Shown piece by piece: positions 30,597-43,010 of a stretch of 64,000 nt of DNA. The notes beneath the pieces were generated by a model. That model saw only the letters and a list, made by a program, of their open reading frames with translations, did no database searches and was not told the origin of the DNA. Numbering within the stretch: the stretch's first letter is position 1; each line of letters opens with the position of its first letter. The stretch is from Schistocerca nitens (taxonomy: Eukaryota > Arthropoda > Insecta > Orthoptera > Acrididae). A program made the translations under genes and the position numbers. The DNA lies in the NCBI RefSeq assembly GCF_023898315.1, contig NC_064622.1:358589234-358653233 (forward strand), read 5' to 3'.

Positions 30597-31480
30597 GACA
30601 TGATTAGAGAAAATAAAGAAAAACAAACTGAGCGGCAAATTGAGACCTCTGACACCCAAGCATCGGGGTCAGGACCGATGGAAGGCATTCCCACTACTGA
30701 ATCAGGGTCTAGACCTAAGCCAGAAGTGGGAACTGTAACTGAGAAGTTAGACCAGATTAAGATCAAAGTCTAGTTTGAGCCCAGAGGAGGAAACTACTCA
30801 GAGAACACAGGAAAAAGGAAGGGAAAGAATGGCTTCCTAAAGACAATTGGAGGGAATTAAAGGGACTCGAACCTAAGACCTCCAGGAAAAAATTGTCTCA
30901 GGTTGAAGGGGATATGCATACCCCCACAATGTCAAAGACAGGTAGCAAGAGGATAAGGGAGGAATCTGACTCCCTCCTCCCTGGATAAGCAAGTCAAGAA
31001 AGGAAAGAGGCAAGAAATAAGGAAAACAGACCTATAGTACTGAAGTCTCAGTTTTTAGGATGGCAGCTATCCAGGAAGACCATCTGCTGGTGGCCATCAC
31101 CTCACAGCAGGAGAAATTGGTACAGATGGCCCTCTTTGAAAAGATTGGGGGTGACGCTGGCCCAGGATCCAACTTCAGGAGGGTCTATCTAGATCGTGGT
31201 GCCCTCATTTTTGTCTGTGATGGGGTGCACATGGTGGAATGGCTTAAGGACAAGGTACCCATGATATTCCCATGGGAAGATGCGAAGCTGCTGGTCAAGA
31301 TGCCAGTGGAGCTTCTTAAGACTGCAAAGGTGTCAATAAGGGTACCAAAGACCCTTAAGGAAGTCTCCCCTAAGACTCTGATCAAGAAAATAGGGGCCTA
31401 GAACCCAAAAGTCTCAACAGAAGACTGGAGAGTGATCAACCAGGTTGTACCAGATGGATGAACCCTGGTGGTGGAGGTCA
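30597..31480 (+). pseudogene. LINE ORF1 with DUF4780-like domain (right copy)
   Basis: Begins ATG (MDMIRENKEKQTER) and stops near 30770, then continues in other frames. The frame 31060-31401 carries the domain: LVQMALFEKIGGDAGPGS, RVYLDRGALIFVCDGVHMVE, WLKDKVPMIFPWEDAKLLVK, ending KTLIKKIGA. A stop at 31399-31401 precedes the NPKVSTEDWRVIN segment. The domain is as in the left copy but N-terminally more complete (GALIFVCDGxxxVxWL). Role unknown; LINE ORF1 proteins usually bind the element RNA. Confidence 0.75.
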
Positions 31481-32561
31481 GAGAGAAGTCCCTGAAGGCA
31501 ATGCGGGAGCAGGACCTGAAATTGTTTTTAGGGTTCTCTCAGGTCACCATCAGGGTTCTCAAAGACCTCAAAGATGGCAGCAAGACGGAGACTGGACGTG
31601 CCTCTGCTGCCATAAGCCGCTGCCTGTGGAGGCAGGAAGTGGACGTGGCCCTGATACAAGAACCCTATTTATATAAAGGGAGTGTATTAGGCCTCAGTGG
31701 CACTGGAGGTAAGCTGATTTATGCTAGAAATCCAAGAAACTCCAGAACATGCATCTATGTAAGAAATGGAATTTCTTTCATGCCAATGATAGATTTCTGC
31801 TCCAGGAAATGCAGCAAAGTGAGGAAGGTCTCACGAAGGAAATTAGTTTGACCTCAGTATACCTCCCTTACGAAGACAGCTCACTTCCTCCTTTGGAGGT
31901 GAGGAGACTGGTACAGGCTTGCCATTGGCAAGGTGACAAACTGCTGGTGGGTTGTGACACCAATGCCCACAATTTAGTGTGGGGCAGCAAGGACACCAAC
32001 AGTATAGGTGAGTAGCTTCTTGAATTTCTTTTAGCTAATGACTTGGAGGCCCTGAATAGGGGCAATGAACCTACATGAAGGAATAGCAGAAGGGGAGATG
32101 TAATTGACATAACATTTGGTTCCATGACGATGGGTAGCTATGTCAAACAATGGCATGTGGTGATAGAGCCGTCCTCATCGGATCACATGTACATTAAATT
32201 CAAGGTTGAAATGGGAATCAGACAGACCATGACGTATAGGAATGCCAGGAAAACAGACTGGGAGACATATAGGAGGGACCTTGTCTTAGGCTTATTGGAA
32301 ATTAAAATTTCAATAAGAAATCCAGTAGAGTTTGAGGAAGTAGCAGAGGCTGTTACCTCTGCCATAGTGACCTCATATCAGGACAACTGCACAATCACCA
32401 AGAAGTGCATAAATAGGAATGTGCCTTGGTGGAATAATAACTTGGAAATGCAAAGAAAACAGGTACGGAGACTGTTTAGCATTGTGAGACGTAAAGGCCC
32501 TTGTCAATTACAACCTTGCAATCAGACAAGCAAAGAAGGCATCCTGGAAGGCATTCTGTGA
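31468..32561 (+). pseudogene. LINE endonuclease (right copy)
   Basis: Frames 31468-31851 (EVDVALIQEPYLYKGSV, the start of the EN domain with its QEP glutamate; GTGGKLIYARNPRNSRTCIY), 31749-32015 (LLVGCDTNAHNLVWGSKDTN) and 32124-32561 (IEPSSSDHMYIKFKVEMG with the SDH). A deletion/shift after DFCSR, near 31805, and stops at about 32013 and 32078 break the gene. The first frame runs uninterrupted from the end of the DUF4780-like region into EN, so the two ORFs lie very close. Confidence 0.8.
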
Positions 32562-32689
32562 GGAAGTGGAGAGCAATGGCTGCTCAAGTTAGGCTTCACA
32601 GAATTATCACTAGAGTACCAACCAGTCCAGGAGGTCCATTGAGGAAGGAGGATGGGAAATATACAAAGACAGCACATGGGACACTGTAA

Positions 32690-34299
32690 TTGTTCCTCAA
32701 AACTCACTTTCCTCAATATGCTAAGCTGGACAACACAGACCAGAATGTGATCCCGATGAGACAATGGTTCTCAGGCACTCTAAGAGAGGACTGGGAATTG
32801 GCCAAGGAGTGTGTGGACTTAAATAAAATCCAATGGGCAGTGGTAACATTACAACCGTTCAAGTCACCTGCCCCTGATGGAATTTTTCCAGCTCTCCTGC
32901 AACTGGCACAAGAGAAGCTCATAGGAGTCTTATGCAGGTTATTCGGGGTTAGCCTAGCAGTAGGAATCATTCCCAGTGCTTGGAGGGCAGTGAAGGTTGT
33001 CTTCATTCCAAAGCCAGGGAGAATTGATCGTACCAAGGCCAAGGATATGAGACAAATCAGTCTGTCCTCTTTCATTCTCAAAACACTGGAAAAACTGTTA
33101 ATGTATACATTGGCGAGGGGAGGCTAATTAGGGCCTCTATACATTCAAACCAACATGCATATCAACCAGGTAAAGCATGTGAGACAGCTCTCCGCCAACT
33201 TGTTGGGAGGGTGGAGAAGGCACTTCACTTCCAATAAATAGCCTTCTGCATCTTCCTGGATATCGAGGGGGCCTTCAGTAACACGACCTTCAATTTCATG
33301 GTAAGGGCAGCAGAGGAGCATGACCTTGGGACCACTATATGTAGGTGGACCAGGGCCATGCTTAGTGGAACGAAGGTAGGGGCTACCATGCTGAATGAAA
33401 AAGTAATTAACACCACTAGTGGCTGCCCACAAGGAGGAGTTCTGTGCCCTCTATTGTGGAATCTAGTGGTGAACGAACTCATTGAGGAACTAAATTCCAG
33501 ACAATGCTTTTGCCAGGGATATGCAGATGACCTTGCCATAGTAATGCTTGGAAAATTTACTGACACAGTTAGAAATATGGCACAAGGAGGATTGGACATT
33601 GTGCAAAATTGGTGCATCAAACAGGATCTGAAGGTTAATCATAAGAAGACTGATGTGCCATTTACGAAGAGACATGCCCAACACTCAAGTTGGAATGTAA
33701 AGCTCTTTGATGAAACTCTACTGTGAAGGTGATAGTGAAACATCTAGGGGTAACAGTAGATGAGAAACTAACATGGACCCCTCACATTAAGAGCATCTGC
33801 TCCAAGGCAAAAAAAAGTACTCTAGTGAGTACCAGAAGGGCTCATGGCAAAAACTGGGGCCTAAGCCCCAGGGGTATGCACTGGATATACATCGCAGTGG
33901 TTAGACCTAGGGTTTCCTACGGGGCCGTAGTGTGGTAGAAGAAGGTAGAACAGTGGTTTGCAGCTAAGGAGCTTGCTAAGGTGCAGAGACTGGCCTGCTG
34001 AGCCATAACAGGCGGAATTAGCAGCACACAAATTGCTGGAATGGAAGCCATGCTGGACATGCCTCTACTACACCTTTTGGTCAAGATGGACACAGCAGCT
34101 GGGGCATACAGACTTAAAACTGGCAAAACTGGGTCTCATTCGGGTATCCAGAATCACACACTAACATAGTGAGTGGGGAAAATATAGGAATGGCTGGGGA
34201 AATGCCTGTGACTGTATAACAACTCCCAAGTGCTTCAACAGGCCTTACAATATAATAATTGGAAGCAGGGAACAGTGGGAAAAAGCAGTTCAATACCAT
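32690..34299 (+). pseudogene. LINE reverse transcriptase (right copy)
   Basis: Frame 32690-33127 holds the fingers (FKSPAPDGIFPALLQ, VVFIPKPGR, MRQISLSSFILKTLEKL, where Arg of the usual RPIS is Gln). Motif A, IFLDIEGAFSNTT, is at about 33250-33290 after the shared stop at 33235-33237. Frame 33298-33726 has GCPQGGVLCPLLWNL and the catalytic GYADDLAIVML. Frame 33723-33938 has KHLGVTVDEKLTWTPHIKSI. The catalytic Asp residues remain. Shifts at about 33125 and 33720 and a stop at 33936 disable it. Confidence 0.85.
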
Positions 34300-35100
34300 A
34301 TGGGGGACATCGTTTAGTTCACCGTTGGGTTGACATCAGACGAAGGAGTTGGTGCAGGGGTGTACGGGGTTCAGCCAAGACTGGAGAGCATCATCTCTCT
34401 AGGAAAACTGGTCTCTGTATTCCAAGCTGAAATTACTGCAATCAGGGCACGAGTGGAGGAGAATATGCATAGGTGCTACAGTGATCGTAGCATCTACATC
34501 TATTCAGACAGCCAGGCAGCCCTGAAATCATTGGCAGCTCCTGCAACAAGATCTAAGATTGTTGCAGAATGCCACAGGACTCTGGTGGAGCTAGGGGGAA
34601 GCAATAGGGTAAACCTAGTGTGGGTCCCTGGCCACTCAGGGATCTGTGGCAATGAACAAGCTGACAGATTGGCTAGGATAGGGGCAATGACTCCACTTAT
34701 TGGACCGGAACCTGTCCTGATCACCAAGGCTATGATCAAACTAGAACTACAGAACTGGCTTAGGAAACAGCACGTAGAATATTGGACCAAGGTCCATAAA
34801 TAGAAACATGGTAAGGTAATGATGCTCAAGCCATGTTCTAAAAGAAGCTCTGTAATCCTGGGATTGAACAGGAAAGAGATCAAACTCATGACTGGACTGA
34901 TGACAGGCCATGGGAATTTCAAAAAACACCTACACACAGTGGGTATAATCGAAGAGGACCCTAAATGTAGGATCTGTGATGAGGGTGAAGAAACTGCGAC
35001 ACACCTAATCTTCGAATGCATGGCACTGGAGAGCAAAAGATACAGAATCTTCGGGACAACTAGACCTTGTGTCTAGTAAAAAATTGGTAAAGGAACTTCT
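34300..35100 (+). pseudogene. LINE RNase H and C-terminal Cys-His region (right copy)
   Basis: Frame 34330-34803: GVGAGVYGVQPRLES, SVFQAEITAIRA (catalytic Glu), IYIYSDSQAALKSL (catalytic Asp) and LVWVPGHSGICGNEQADRLA (His and last Asp). The first Asp is lost: FTVGLTS stands where FTDGS is usual. A stop at 34801-34803 is followed by frame 34819-35076 with CRICDEGEETATHLIFECMA, a CCHC-like element. RNase H would remove RNA from the first-strand hybrid. Confidence 0.85.
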
Positions 35101-35245
35101 TGCACTATTTAAGGGCATTGGTCGACTTTACTAGATATACAAGGAATGATACTGCACAATAAACTCAGTTTTGGCATGGGCAGTGGTGGGTTAGACCTAA
35201 GTTGTTTTAACTTCCCTGTTAAAATCAAATCAAATCAAAATCAAC

Positions 35246-36110
35246 GTGATGGGAGTGGTGACTGGGTGTGGGGAAGGAGGAGGTTGGAACGGGGAGGGGG
35301 AGGGATAGTATGGTAGGGGTGGCAGACAGTGAAGTGCTGCAGGTTACAAGGAGGGAAGGGAAGAGGTGGGGAGGGGGTGGGGGATAGTTGAAGAGGAGAT
35401 AAGTAAAAATATTGTGTGTGGTGGTGGAAAGATGGCTGTGTAGCACTGTTACATTCCATCCCAGATTTTCCATTGTTTGGTTTGTCAAAATTATAGCTTA
35501 CTTAGTAACCATTGTGTTTGTCTATTATGCATGATGGGTTCAGTTATTCACAAATAAAGATCTATTGCATAATGAACTTTTAACCTTCATTATTTTTCTT
35601 CATGTCATGTTTCAGTTTAATTTCAGAGTTTGGTTTACAGTCTTTAACATCACAATTTCTTGACAGGATCTTTAGAAGATCTCACTTCAAAACAGACATC
35701 TTCTAACTACTTGTACCATTACTCAACTTTCACTGCTTGTTATGCACAAATCAACTACATCCAAAGAGTCTTATACAGTTTATATTTCTTGTTAAATATT
35801 TTCAGAATAAATCACATACATATGAATAATGACAGTAGCTTCAAATTATAATTACAATTTTAAATTAATTTGGCAGTAAATCTTGTGTTGTTATTACATA
35901 GCAGTTGTATTTATGAGAAAATGAGGTTATTAGACAGTAAAAATTATTTATGTTGGATTGAGTTATAAATGTAATGTTAGTATTGTACTCTATGATAGGA
36001 GAGAGAGAGATAAGAGCACTGACCAGTTTCATTACACCATGAACAAGTGTTTTTACTGGAGAGAATGGAAGAGAGAACAAGAAAATTAGCATAGCCTGCC
36101 AACATTATGG
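35246..36110. other. G-rich purine tract, then AT-rich spacer
   Basis: 35246-35410 is strongly G-rich (GGAGGAGG, GGGGAGGGGGAGGG) and could be a repeat or a quadruplex-forming tract. 35460-36110 is AT-rich with no recognisable gene. A short (GA) run lies at 36001-36010. Confidence 0.5.
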
Positions 36111-36114
36111 ACAT

Positions 36115-36600
36115 TGCGTTATTGTTTTTTCGGCACTGACAATTGCTTTACAACATTGTCTCCAAACTGTTCCTCTACTGTACACAGTAAATAATTTTGT
36201 AAATTGTGTTCCTATTCTTCCACATTTAGTATTTTCTTAAGCACAATTTCCATGAGAAACACCCCCATACTGTAACATCACCTCCTCCATATTTCACTGT
36301 TGCCACTACACGCCATAGCAGCTAACATTCTCCAGGCATTTGCCAAACCCAGTCTCTTCCAATGAATTTCTACAGAGCACTGCATGATTCATCACAGCAA
36401 ATCACTCATTTTCAGTCATCTACTGTTGAGTGGCATCACTCTTTACATCACATAAGCATCGCTTAGCACTGACTACAGAAATGTATGGCTTATGAGCAGC
36501 TACTCGACCTTCATTCCCCATTCTTTTTAACTTCCTGTGCACAGTGCACAGTCATTGTGTTATCTGGATGGCTGACTTCAAGGGTGTCCAAATGATAGCA
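36115..36600 (-). mobile_element. Tc1-like transposase fragment
   Basis: The minus-strand reading at about 36240-36350 gives VWQMPGEC and ATVKYGGGDVTVWGCFS, the RVWRxPGE..TVKFGGGGVMVWGCFS block around the second catalytic Asp of Tc1-like transposases. The EEQFGDN-like block is at about 36150. Stops abound and ends were not found. Confidence 0.7.
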
Positions 36601-36601
36601 A

Positions 36602-36615
36602 GGGGGGGGGGGGGG
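36602..36615. repeat. 14-base G homopolymer
   Basis: Uninterrupted G run followed by CGGAGG; the second of three poly(G) tracts. Confidence 0.95.
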
Positions 36616-36619
36616 CGGA

Positions 36620-37985
36620 GGCTGCAATATTTGGGAGAATGTAGTACTTTCAGTATTTTGGAAGTTGAATGGTGACTCCCAAGTACTCACAAAAAAGATA
36701 CAGTTCTGACCCTGTTAAAAACTTGCATAGAACCAACTTTTAAAACATTTTCTTGAATGAAAACTGCTTGACTACATTATATTTTTTCCTTTGTCTGAGA
36801 GCTATGGGGGGAGGAGGGGGGTTGTAGTACCTCCCTTGGCCCCTGGGTATGGTGGGCGTCCTTGAGTGGTAGCACTTGGGAAATCACGGGTGATTCCTTC
36901 CACTGTGTAAGAACACAGGACAAAAAAATTAGCCACACTCAGCAGGTATCATGCTAATACCATGTGACACTGGTAAAGTAGTCAAGAGGAAACTCCACAA
37001 GGTTGGTTATGCTTCTTCTTCCTTTTCTTTTCTTCCAGGGAGGTAGGGGGTTGTGATCATTTTTGAATTCATTATAAAACTGAAACTGAGCTAAAAGTTT
37101 CTCTTCTAAAGTGAACTGGACAGATTATTTAAATGTGATATTGCAGTACCATGATACAGCGGAGTGAATCAGGCTTATATAGTGTTTGCACTGATGAAGA
37201 ATAAACATTGATATGGAGTCAGGCTAATGCTTATTTAATACACCAATAAGTACTCAAATACTTCATTATTTGAACTTTACACAATTTGAAAATAATTATT
37301 ATTGCAATCATAGAATATATAACAGTGAATTTTTCACAGCGACAGCAATAAACAGAAAGTTGTCAAGACATTCAACAATGAGGGCAAACAGTAAAAACAA
37401 TTGTTCCACAATATTTAGCCATCAATGTTAAATACAAAGAAAATTTTCTGGAAATTAAACTTTAGGTTTGAAGAATAAAAAACTGAAAATCAGAGCACTT
37501 TGTGTGCACTTTCTGTGGGAGATGACTGTGGCTCATTTTCTGGGAAGAGCAGCTCAAGACAGCAATGACAGAGAGTGCAGCGAGTGTGCTACAGCTGTCT
37601 AGCAGTGATTGGCACTAAGTGTTCACAGTCAGCAGTTCCACACATCGAAGGGAACCACAGATTGGGCTTCCACTGATGATCAAGCACATAGTCTCTATAG
37701 ACATGACCTACATGAACTTTACATGGGATTTTCTTCATTAAAACTCAATGGGATCAGTTTAAATAACATACCATTTATAGTGCAGTAGATATTTTATTTT
37801 TATTTATACAGTGATCTTTTTAGGTAAACTCCAATTTATACAGTTAACTTGTTAAATGATTTTCAATTTAATTGGTTTACGAAAAATTTGGATCAAAGAA
37901 ATAAACATCCTTTGCTATTAGTACCTTCCTACTTATTGTCAATACTATTTGCACATTTTTTAATTATTATTTGTGAAGACATTGA
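36620..37985. other. spacer without a recognised gene
   Basis: AT-rich with a G/A-rich patch at 36800-36830. No domain or RNA gene is seen. Confidence 0.5.
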
Positions 37986-37989
37986 TTAC

Positions 37990-38640
37990 CATGGCACTCA
38001 CAAAGGGAAAAGAGTTAACAGAAGCAATTATGCAGCTGTTGACACACCTGGCAACAGAAATGAAGGCACTGACACATCTGTCAAGAGAAATGAATGAAAA
38101 CATATCTCAAATAAAGAACAGATTTTTCCAAAATGAATGAAAGATTTTCTCAAATGGACAGTACACTGCTAGATTTGCATCCTTAATTAAATGAAAGAGT
38201 GTACATACTACAAAAGAGAAACTGATACTGAATTTTGAAATATGTACAATATTTAGATGATCTTCTACAGCTGGTGAAAGAAAAGTTAGAAAATGAAGTT
38301 GAGCACTTACATATAATTAAATCAGTATAGGATATTTTGGTGAATAAAGTGTAAATATTAGAAAATTAATTCATAGAAACAAAAGGTAATTTAGAACAAG
38401 TCATGAATAAAAATGACAAAGCACTTAACAGGATAAGGAATGAAATGGAACCACCGTTGGGAAAATTAGAAGCTAGTAGAGATGTTCTGGTAGTGAGAGA
38501 AGTGATCAAAATAGAGATCTGATATGGGGTACATTCTTACATTCTGTTATTAATGTACAAGCTGAGATAGGAACATCATTACATAACAGCGGAGACAAAA
38601 GCTCTGCTACACAGTAGTCATATATAAATAATTACTTAAA
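37990..38640 (+). pseudogene. possible retroelement gag-like remnant
   Basis: A frame beginning MALTKGKELTEAIMQLLTHL then MKALTHLSREMNENISQIKN, predicted coiled coil, is followed by broken frames with the same helical, Lys/Glu-rich look (QMDSTLLDL; KLEASRDVLVVREV). Coiled-coil gag proteins of insect gypsy elements look like this, but no zinc knuckle or protease was found. Confidence 0.3.
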
Positions 38641-38914
38641 CTTTGAACATGTCAGACATGAAATAAGTTAACACAGCTGATCTATATTTTGGTCGCAAAC
38701 AGTGTGTGTTGCAAATAAAAAATGAAAAGCACCATTTTAAGAACTTGTTTAGTACAGTGAAGAAAATACTGGGAAGATACAGCACATGTTAGAAAGTGAA
38801 AGTAATTTCTTTAGGTACATACAACAGTTTATATCAAATAACACAAGATTTTTTTAGAATCTTGTGGCTGTGAACATCTCTGGTTCATTGTCTCATTACT
38901 ACATCATTTTTGTA

Positions 38915-39030
38915 GTAACACAAAAATACCAACAACAAATATTACAAATGTAACACAGAAATACCAACAATAAATATAACAAAACATGACAGAAATACCA
39001 ACAACTAATATGTGACTAATATATGACACA
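38915..39030. repeat. imperfect minisatellite, unit about 30 bp
   Basis: The word ACAGAAATACCAACAA with an AAATATAAC-type follow-up recurs about three and a half times (near 38923, 38954, 38990). Confidence 0.7.
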
Positions 39031-39149
39031 AATATTAACGAATGTTTAAGAATGGAGAGAAAAAGAGTGGAAGAAAAGATCGACCACAGTTTCAAAATTT
39101 TGGGTACTGTAATATCTTCATGATCATCAAACAATGGTTTGGCACTGGA

Positions 39150-39168
39150 GGGGGGGGGGGGGGGGGGG
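39150..39168. repeat. 19-base G homopolymer
   Basis: Uninterrupted G run, the same length as that at 24702-24720. Confidence 0.95.
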
Positions 39169-39350
39169 AGCAAACATTCATTGCTGTAATGATTTAAGAG
39201 AATATTTTTGAGGACATCTCACAGGTAACTACATTTGTTTTATCTATATAAACTGTAATGGGCTGTTAGAAGATGAAATGGAATATGTAATTATAGTGTG
39301 AAAAGCAGGAAAGCTGTCTAGCAGAAAATGAAGATATGTATACAATATTA

Positions 39351-40270
39351 CACACTGAAGCACCAAAGAAACTGGTATAGGCATGCATATTCAAAGACAG
39401 AGATATGTAAACAGGCAGAATACAGTGCTGCAGACAACAACGCCTATATAAGACAAGAAGTGTTTGGCGCAGTTGTTAGATCGGTTACTGCTGCTGACAG
39501 GTTATCAAGATTTAAGTGAGTGCACAAGCAATGGGATACAGCATCTCCGAGGTAGCGATGAAGTGGGGATTTTTCCCATACGACCATTTCACGAGTATAC
39601 TGTGAATATCAGGAATCTGGTAAAACATCAAATCTCTAACATTGTTGTGGCCAGAAAAAGATCCTCCAAAAAATGGGACCAACAATGAATGAAGAGAATG
39701 ATTCAGAGTGACAGAAGTGCAACCCTTCTGCAAATTGCTGCAGATTTCAATGTGAGCCATCAACAAGTGTCAGTGTATGAACCATTCAACGAAACATCAT
39801 TGATATGGGCTTTCGGAGCCAAAGGCCCACTCGTGTACCCTTGGTGACTGCATGATACAAATCTTTATGCCTCGCCTGGGCCCATCAACACCAACATTGG
39901 ACTGTTGGTGATTGGAAATATGTTGCCTGGTCAGATGAGTCACGTTTCGGATTGTATCGAGTGGATGTACGTGTACGGGTATGGAGAAAACCTCATGAAT
40001 TCGTAGACCCTGCATGTCAGCAGGGGACTGTTCTAGCTGGTGGAGGCTCTATAATGGTGTGGGGCATGTGCAGTTGGAGTTATAGGGAAGCCCTGATATG
40101 TCTAGATACAGCTGTGACGGTGACATGTACGTAAGCTTTCTGTCTGATCACATGCATCCATTCATGTCCATTGTGCATTGCGATGGACTTGGGCAATTCC
40201 AGTGGGACAATGTGACACCCCACACATCCAGAATGGTCTTAGTATCCATTGTCCTCTGTGCAGAGAGGCA
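39351..40270 (+). mobile_element. Tc1-like transposon, right end lost
   Basis: The left end CACTGAAGCACCAAAGAAAC is a typical Tc1-like terminus. Broken plus frames give an HTH region and WTVGDWKYVAWSDESRFGLY (second catalytic Asp block), then VWRKPHEFVDPACQQGTVLA and GGGSIMVWGMCSW. The D/E-containing C-terminus and right terminal repeat are missing after about 40270. Confidence 0.75.
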
Positions 40271-40872
40271 TTTTTTCTAATTTTGTAGTCAGAATTTAGC
40301 TTACAAAAGGGAGTCCAACAGAAATGATAATGCTACTGTTGGAGAAGCTGCAGGAAAGATGACATCCTCGTGGAGTTTTCTGCTATGGGAGACTTGCTCT
40401 AAATTAATGATTGTGTCAATCCCCTGTCAAATTTCTAGATTAAGATTATGGGTATATAATTTTATTTATTTTTATAGTGGAATTTTGTAAGTGTGATTTA
40501 TTAAACGGTGACATTTGATATGGGTTTGTACTGTTTTTAACAAAGTGGTAAGATTAAAATGGTAAAGCTTTTGCACAAATGGAATTTATACTGTTTGAAT
40601 TATCTGAATGATAATATGGTTGGACTGTATAATTTTCTAAGAGTGGTCATCTTAACTGTAGTATAAGTAGTCAAGCTTATTTTCATTACTGCCATGCTCA
40701 ATGATTTGAAGAATAGGTTGCATGTATCACTAGAGTTATTCAATCCAGTTTGTAGTCTGGTTCATATATCCAGACAGTGACCAGTCAATATAGCTTGTTT
40801 AATTGGTATCACACCAGACATGACATAAAATTTATCTAAATAAGAAATCATATTAACGCTTACTTTAAAATA

Positions 40873-42336
40873 CACACATCAGAAAAAGTTTTGCTTCACC
40901 TCAGGTCCGAGGGTTCCCGAAACTGTACAGAAAATTGGAATAGAGACCAACATAAACATCATTTCTGCCCTTTTTATTGCTCATGAAAACCACACATTGC
41001 ATGTTGTACTACCATACAGTGAGACCTTCAGAGGTGGTGGTCCAGATTTTTGTACACACCAGTACCTCTAATACCCAGTAGCATGTCCTCTTGCTCTGAT
41101 GCGTGCCTGTATTCGTCGTGGCATACTATCCACCAGTTCATCAGGTCGCTGTTGGTCCAGATTGTCCCACTCCTCAATGGCGATATGATGAAGATCCCTC
41201 AGAGTGGGTGGCGGATCACGTCATCCATGAACAGCCCTTTTCAATTAATCCCAGGCATGTTCGATACGATTCATGTCTGGAGAATATGCTGGCCACTCTA
41301 GTCAAGCGATGTCATTATCCTGAAGGAATTCATTCACAATATGTGCATGAAGGGGCCACAAATTGTCTTCCATGAAGGCGAATGCCTCGCCAATATGCTG
41401 CTGATATGTTTTCACTATTGGTCGGAGTATGGGTTCACGTATGGTACAACTGTTACAGCACCTCCCATGACCACCAGCAGTATACGTCGGCCCCACATAA
41501 TGCCATCCCAAAACAGCAGGGAACCTCCACCTTGCTGCACTCACTGGACAGTGTGTCTAAGGTTTTTGCCTGACCGGGTTGCCTCCAAACACGTCTCTGA
41601 CGATTTGTCTGGTTGAAGGCACGTGTGACACTTATCGATGAAGAGAACTTAATGCCAATCCTGACCAGTCCATTCAGCATGTTGTCAGACCCATCAGTAC
41701 CATGCTGCATGGTGTCATGGTTGCAAAGATGGACCTCACCATGGACATCAAGAGTGAAGTTGCCCACATGCAGCCTATTGCACACAGTTTGAATCATAAC
41801 ACGGCGTACTGTGGTTGCACAAAAAGTATTATTCAACATGGTGGTGTTGCTGTCAGCGTTAGTCTGAGCCGTAATCTGTTGGTAGCAGTCATCCTCTGCA
41901 GTAGTAGCCCTTGGGCGGCCAAGCGAAGCATATCATCGACAGTTCCTGTGTCTCTGTATCTCCTCCATGCCTGAACAACATAGCTTTGGTTCACTCTGAG
42001 ACACGCCTGGCCACTTCCCTTGTAGAGAGCCCTTCCTTTCACAAAGTAACAACACGGACTCAATCAAACCGCAGTATCGACCATCTAGGCATGGTTGAAC
42101 TACAGACAACACGAGCCGTGTACCTCCTTTCTGGTGGAATGACTGGAAAAGATCGGCTGTTGGACCACTTCTGTCCAAAAGGTGCTGCTCATGCAAGGTT
42201 TTTTACATCTTCGGGTGGGTTTAGCGACATCTTTGAACAGTCAAAGGGACTGTGTCTATGATACAATATCCACATTCAACATCTATCTTCAGGAATTCTG
42301 GGAACCAGGGTGATGCAAAAGGTTTTTTGATGTTTG
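40873..42336 (-). mobile_element. Tc1-like transposon, complete ends, decayed
   Basis: Inverted ends (CACACATCAGAAAAAGTTTT at the left; CAAACATCAAAAAACCTTTT read from the right) are flanked by TA on both sides. The frame on the minus strand starts near 42190 and continues through 41833-42063, 41453-41839 and 41302-41544 with shifts. Recognisable parts are the N-terminal HTH (GKWPGVSQSEPKLCCSG), VFSSSI/GIKFSSSIS in place of the WSDES block, and the late FMEDNLWPLHAHIVNEFL (usual FMxDNAxxHxA). At 1.46 kb it is near the normal Tc1-like length. Confidence 0.85.
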
Positions 42337-43010
42337 TATATTGGGTGTACCAATATGGAGCAAATATTTTTGTGTAAAAGAAGTAAATTACCTAAATATC
42401 CTATGGTACTGTCACTGGGAGGTCATTAGAACCTTTGTTGTAATAAGTGGAAGATGGTGGGATGGTCACTGGAAAGTCAGGAGATCCTTGTTATAATAAG
42501 TGGAAGACTGTAACCAGCCAGAAGTGATGGGCCTGTTTGGTCACACATGGTATACTTTAGCATTAGCATAAAAAATGATATTAAAATTAATAATGTCCTT
42601 TCACTTTGAAAGAAAAATGAGAATAATAATAATAACAACAATAATAAAGGGTAATGATACAAAAAATATGTATTTACTTACCTGATATAAATCGTAAATC
42701 ACTACTTTCGAGATTAAATCAAGAATGATACAAATGTTTTGAGCAGTTTAATATTTAATTAAGGAAATGAAAAAATAAACATGATTACTACTCAAGTATT
42801 TGTTGCACATCATAACTGAAGAATGATTCTTCTCATGGTAAATAAAAAATTTTAAAATGGTCAATTTTTTGTGAAATGATTTGTCTAAAAGTAAGAACTA
42901 AAATAATTACAGAAACATTTGATATGTTTCTCGTTCATTCTTAGAAACATGTACAGAAATTCAAATACCGAAGCAAAAATGTGGTTGACTTTGCTTGGCA
43001 AAAGCAAGTA
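42337..43010. other. AT-rich spacer, no gene seen
   Basis: Contains an (AAT)/(AAC) run at 42610-42650. Nothing else is recognised. Confidence 0.5.

Larger units (their letters stand above)
30549..35245 (+). mobile_element. DUF4780/EN/RT/RNase H LINE, right copy
   Basis: The longest copy of the family (4.7 kb): ORF1, endonuclease, RT, RNase H and Cys-His end, 3' UTR, and an AAATC-repeat tail (35222-35240). It carries frameshifts and stops throughout and is roughly as decayed as the left copy, with which it forms an inverted pair. Confidence 0.85.

Noticed and set aside
26397-35245. A host gene with a central bidirectional promoter
   Set aside because: Both arms are clearly LINE ORFs (DUF4780-like, endonuclease, RT, RNase H) and both are broken.
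35225-35488. Two minus-strand frames rich in Pro/Ser/His
   Set aside because: They mirror a G-rich purine tract on the plus strand; composition bias explains them.
36000-36012. Short GA run as a regulatory GAGA site
   Set aside because: Too short and isolated, with no gene nearby.
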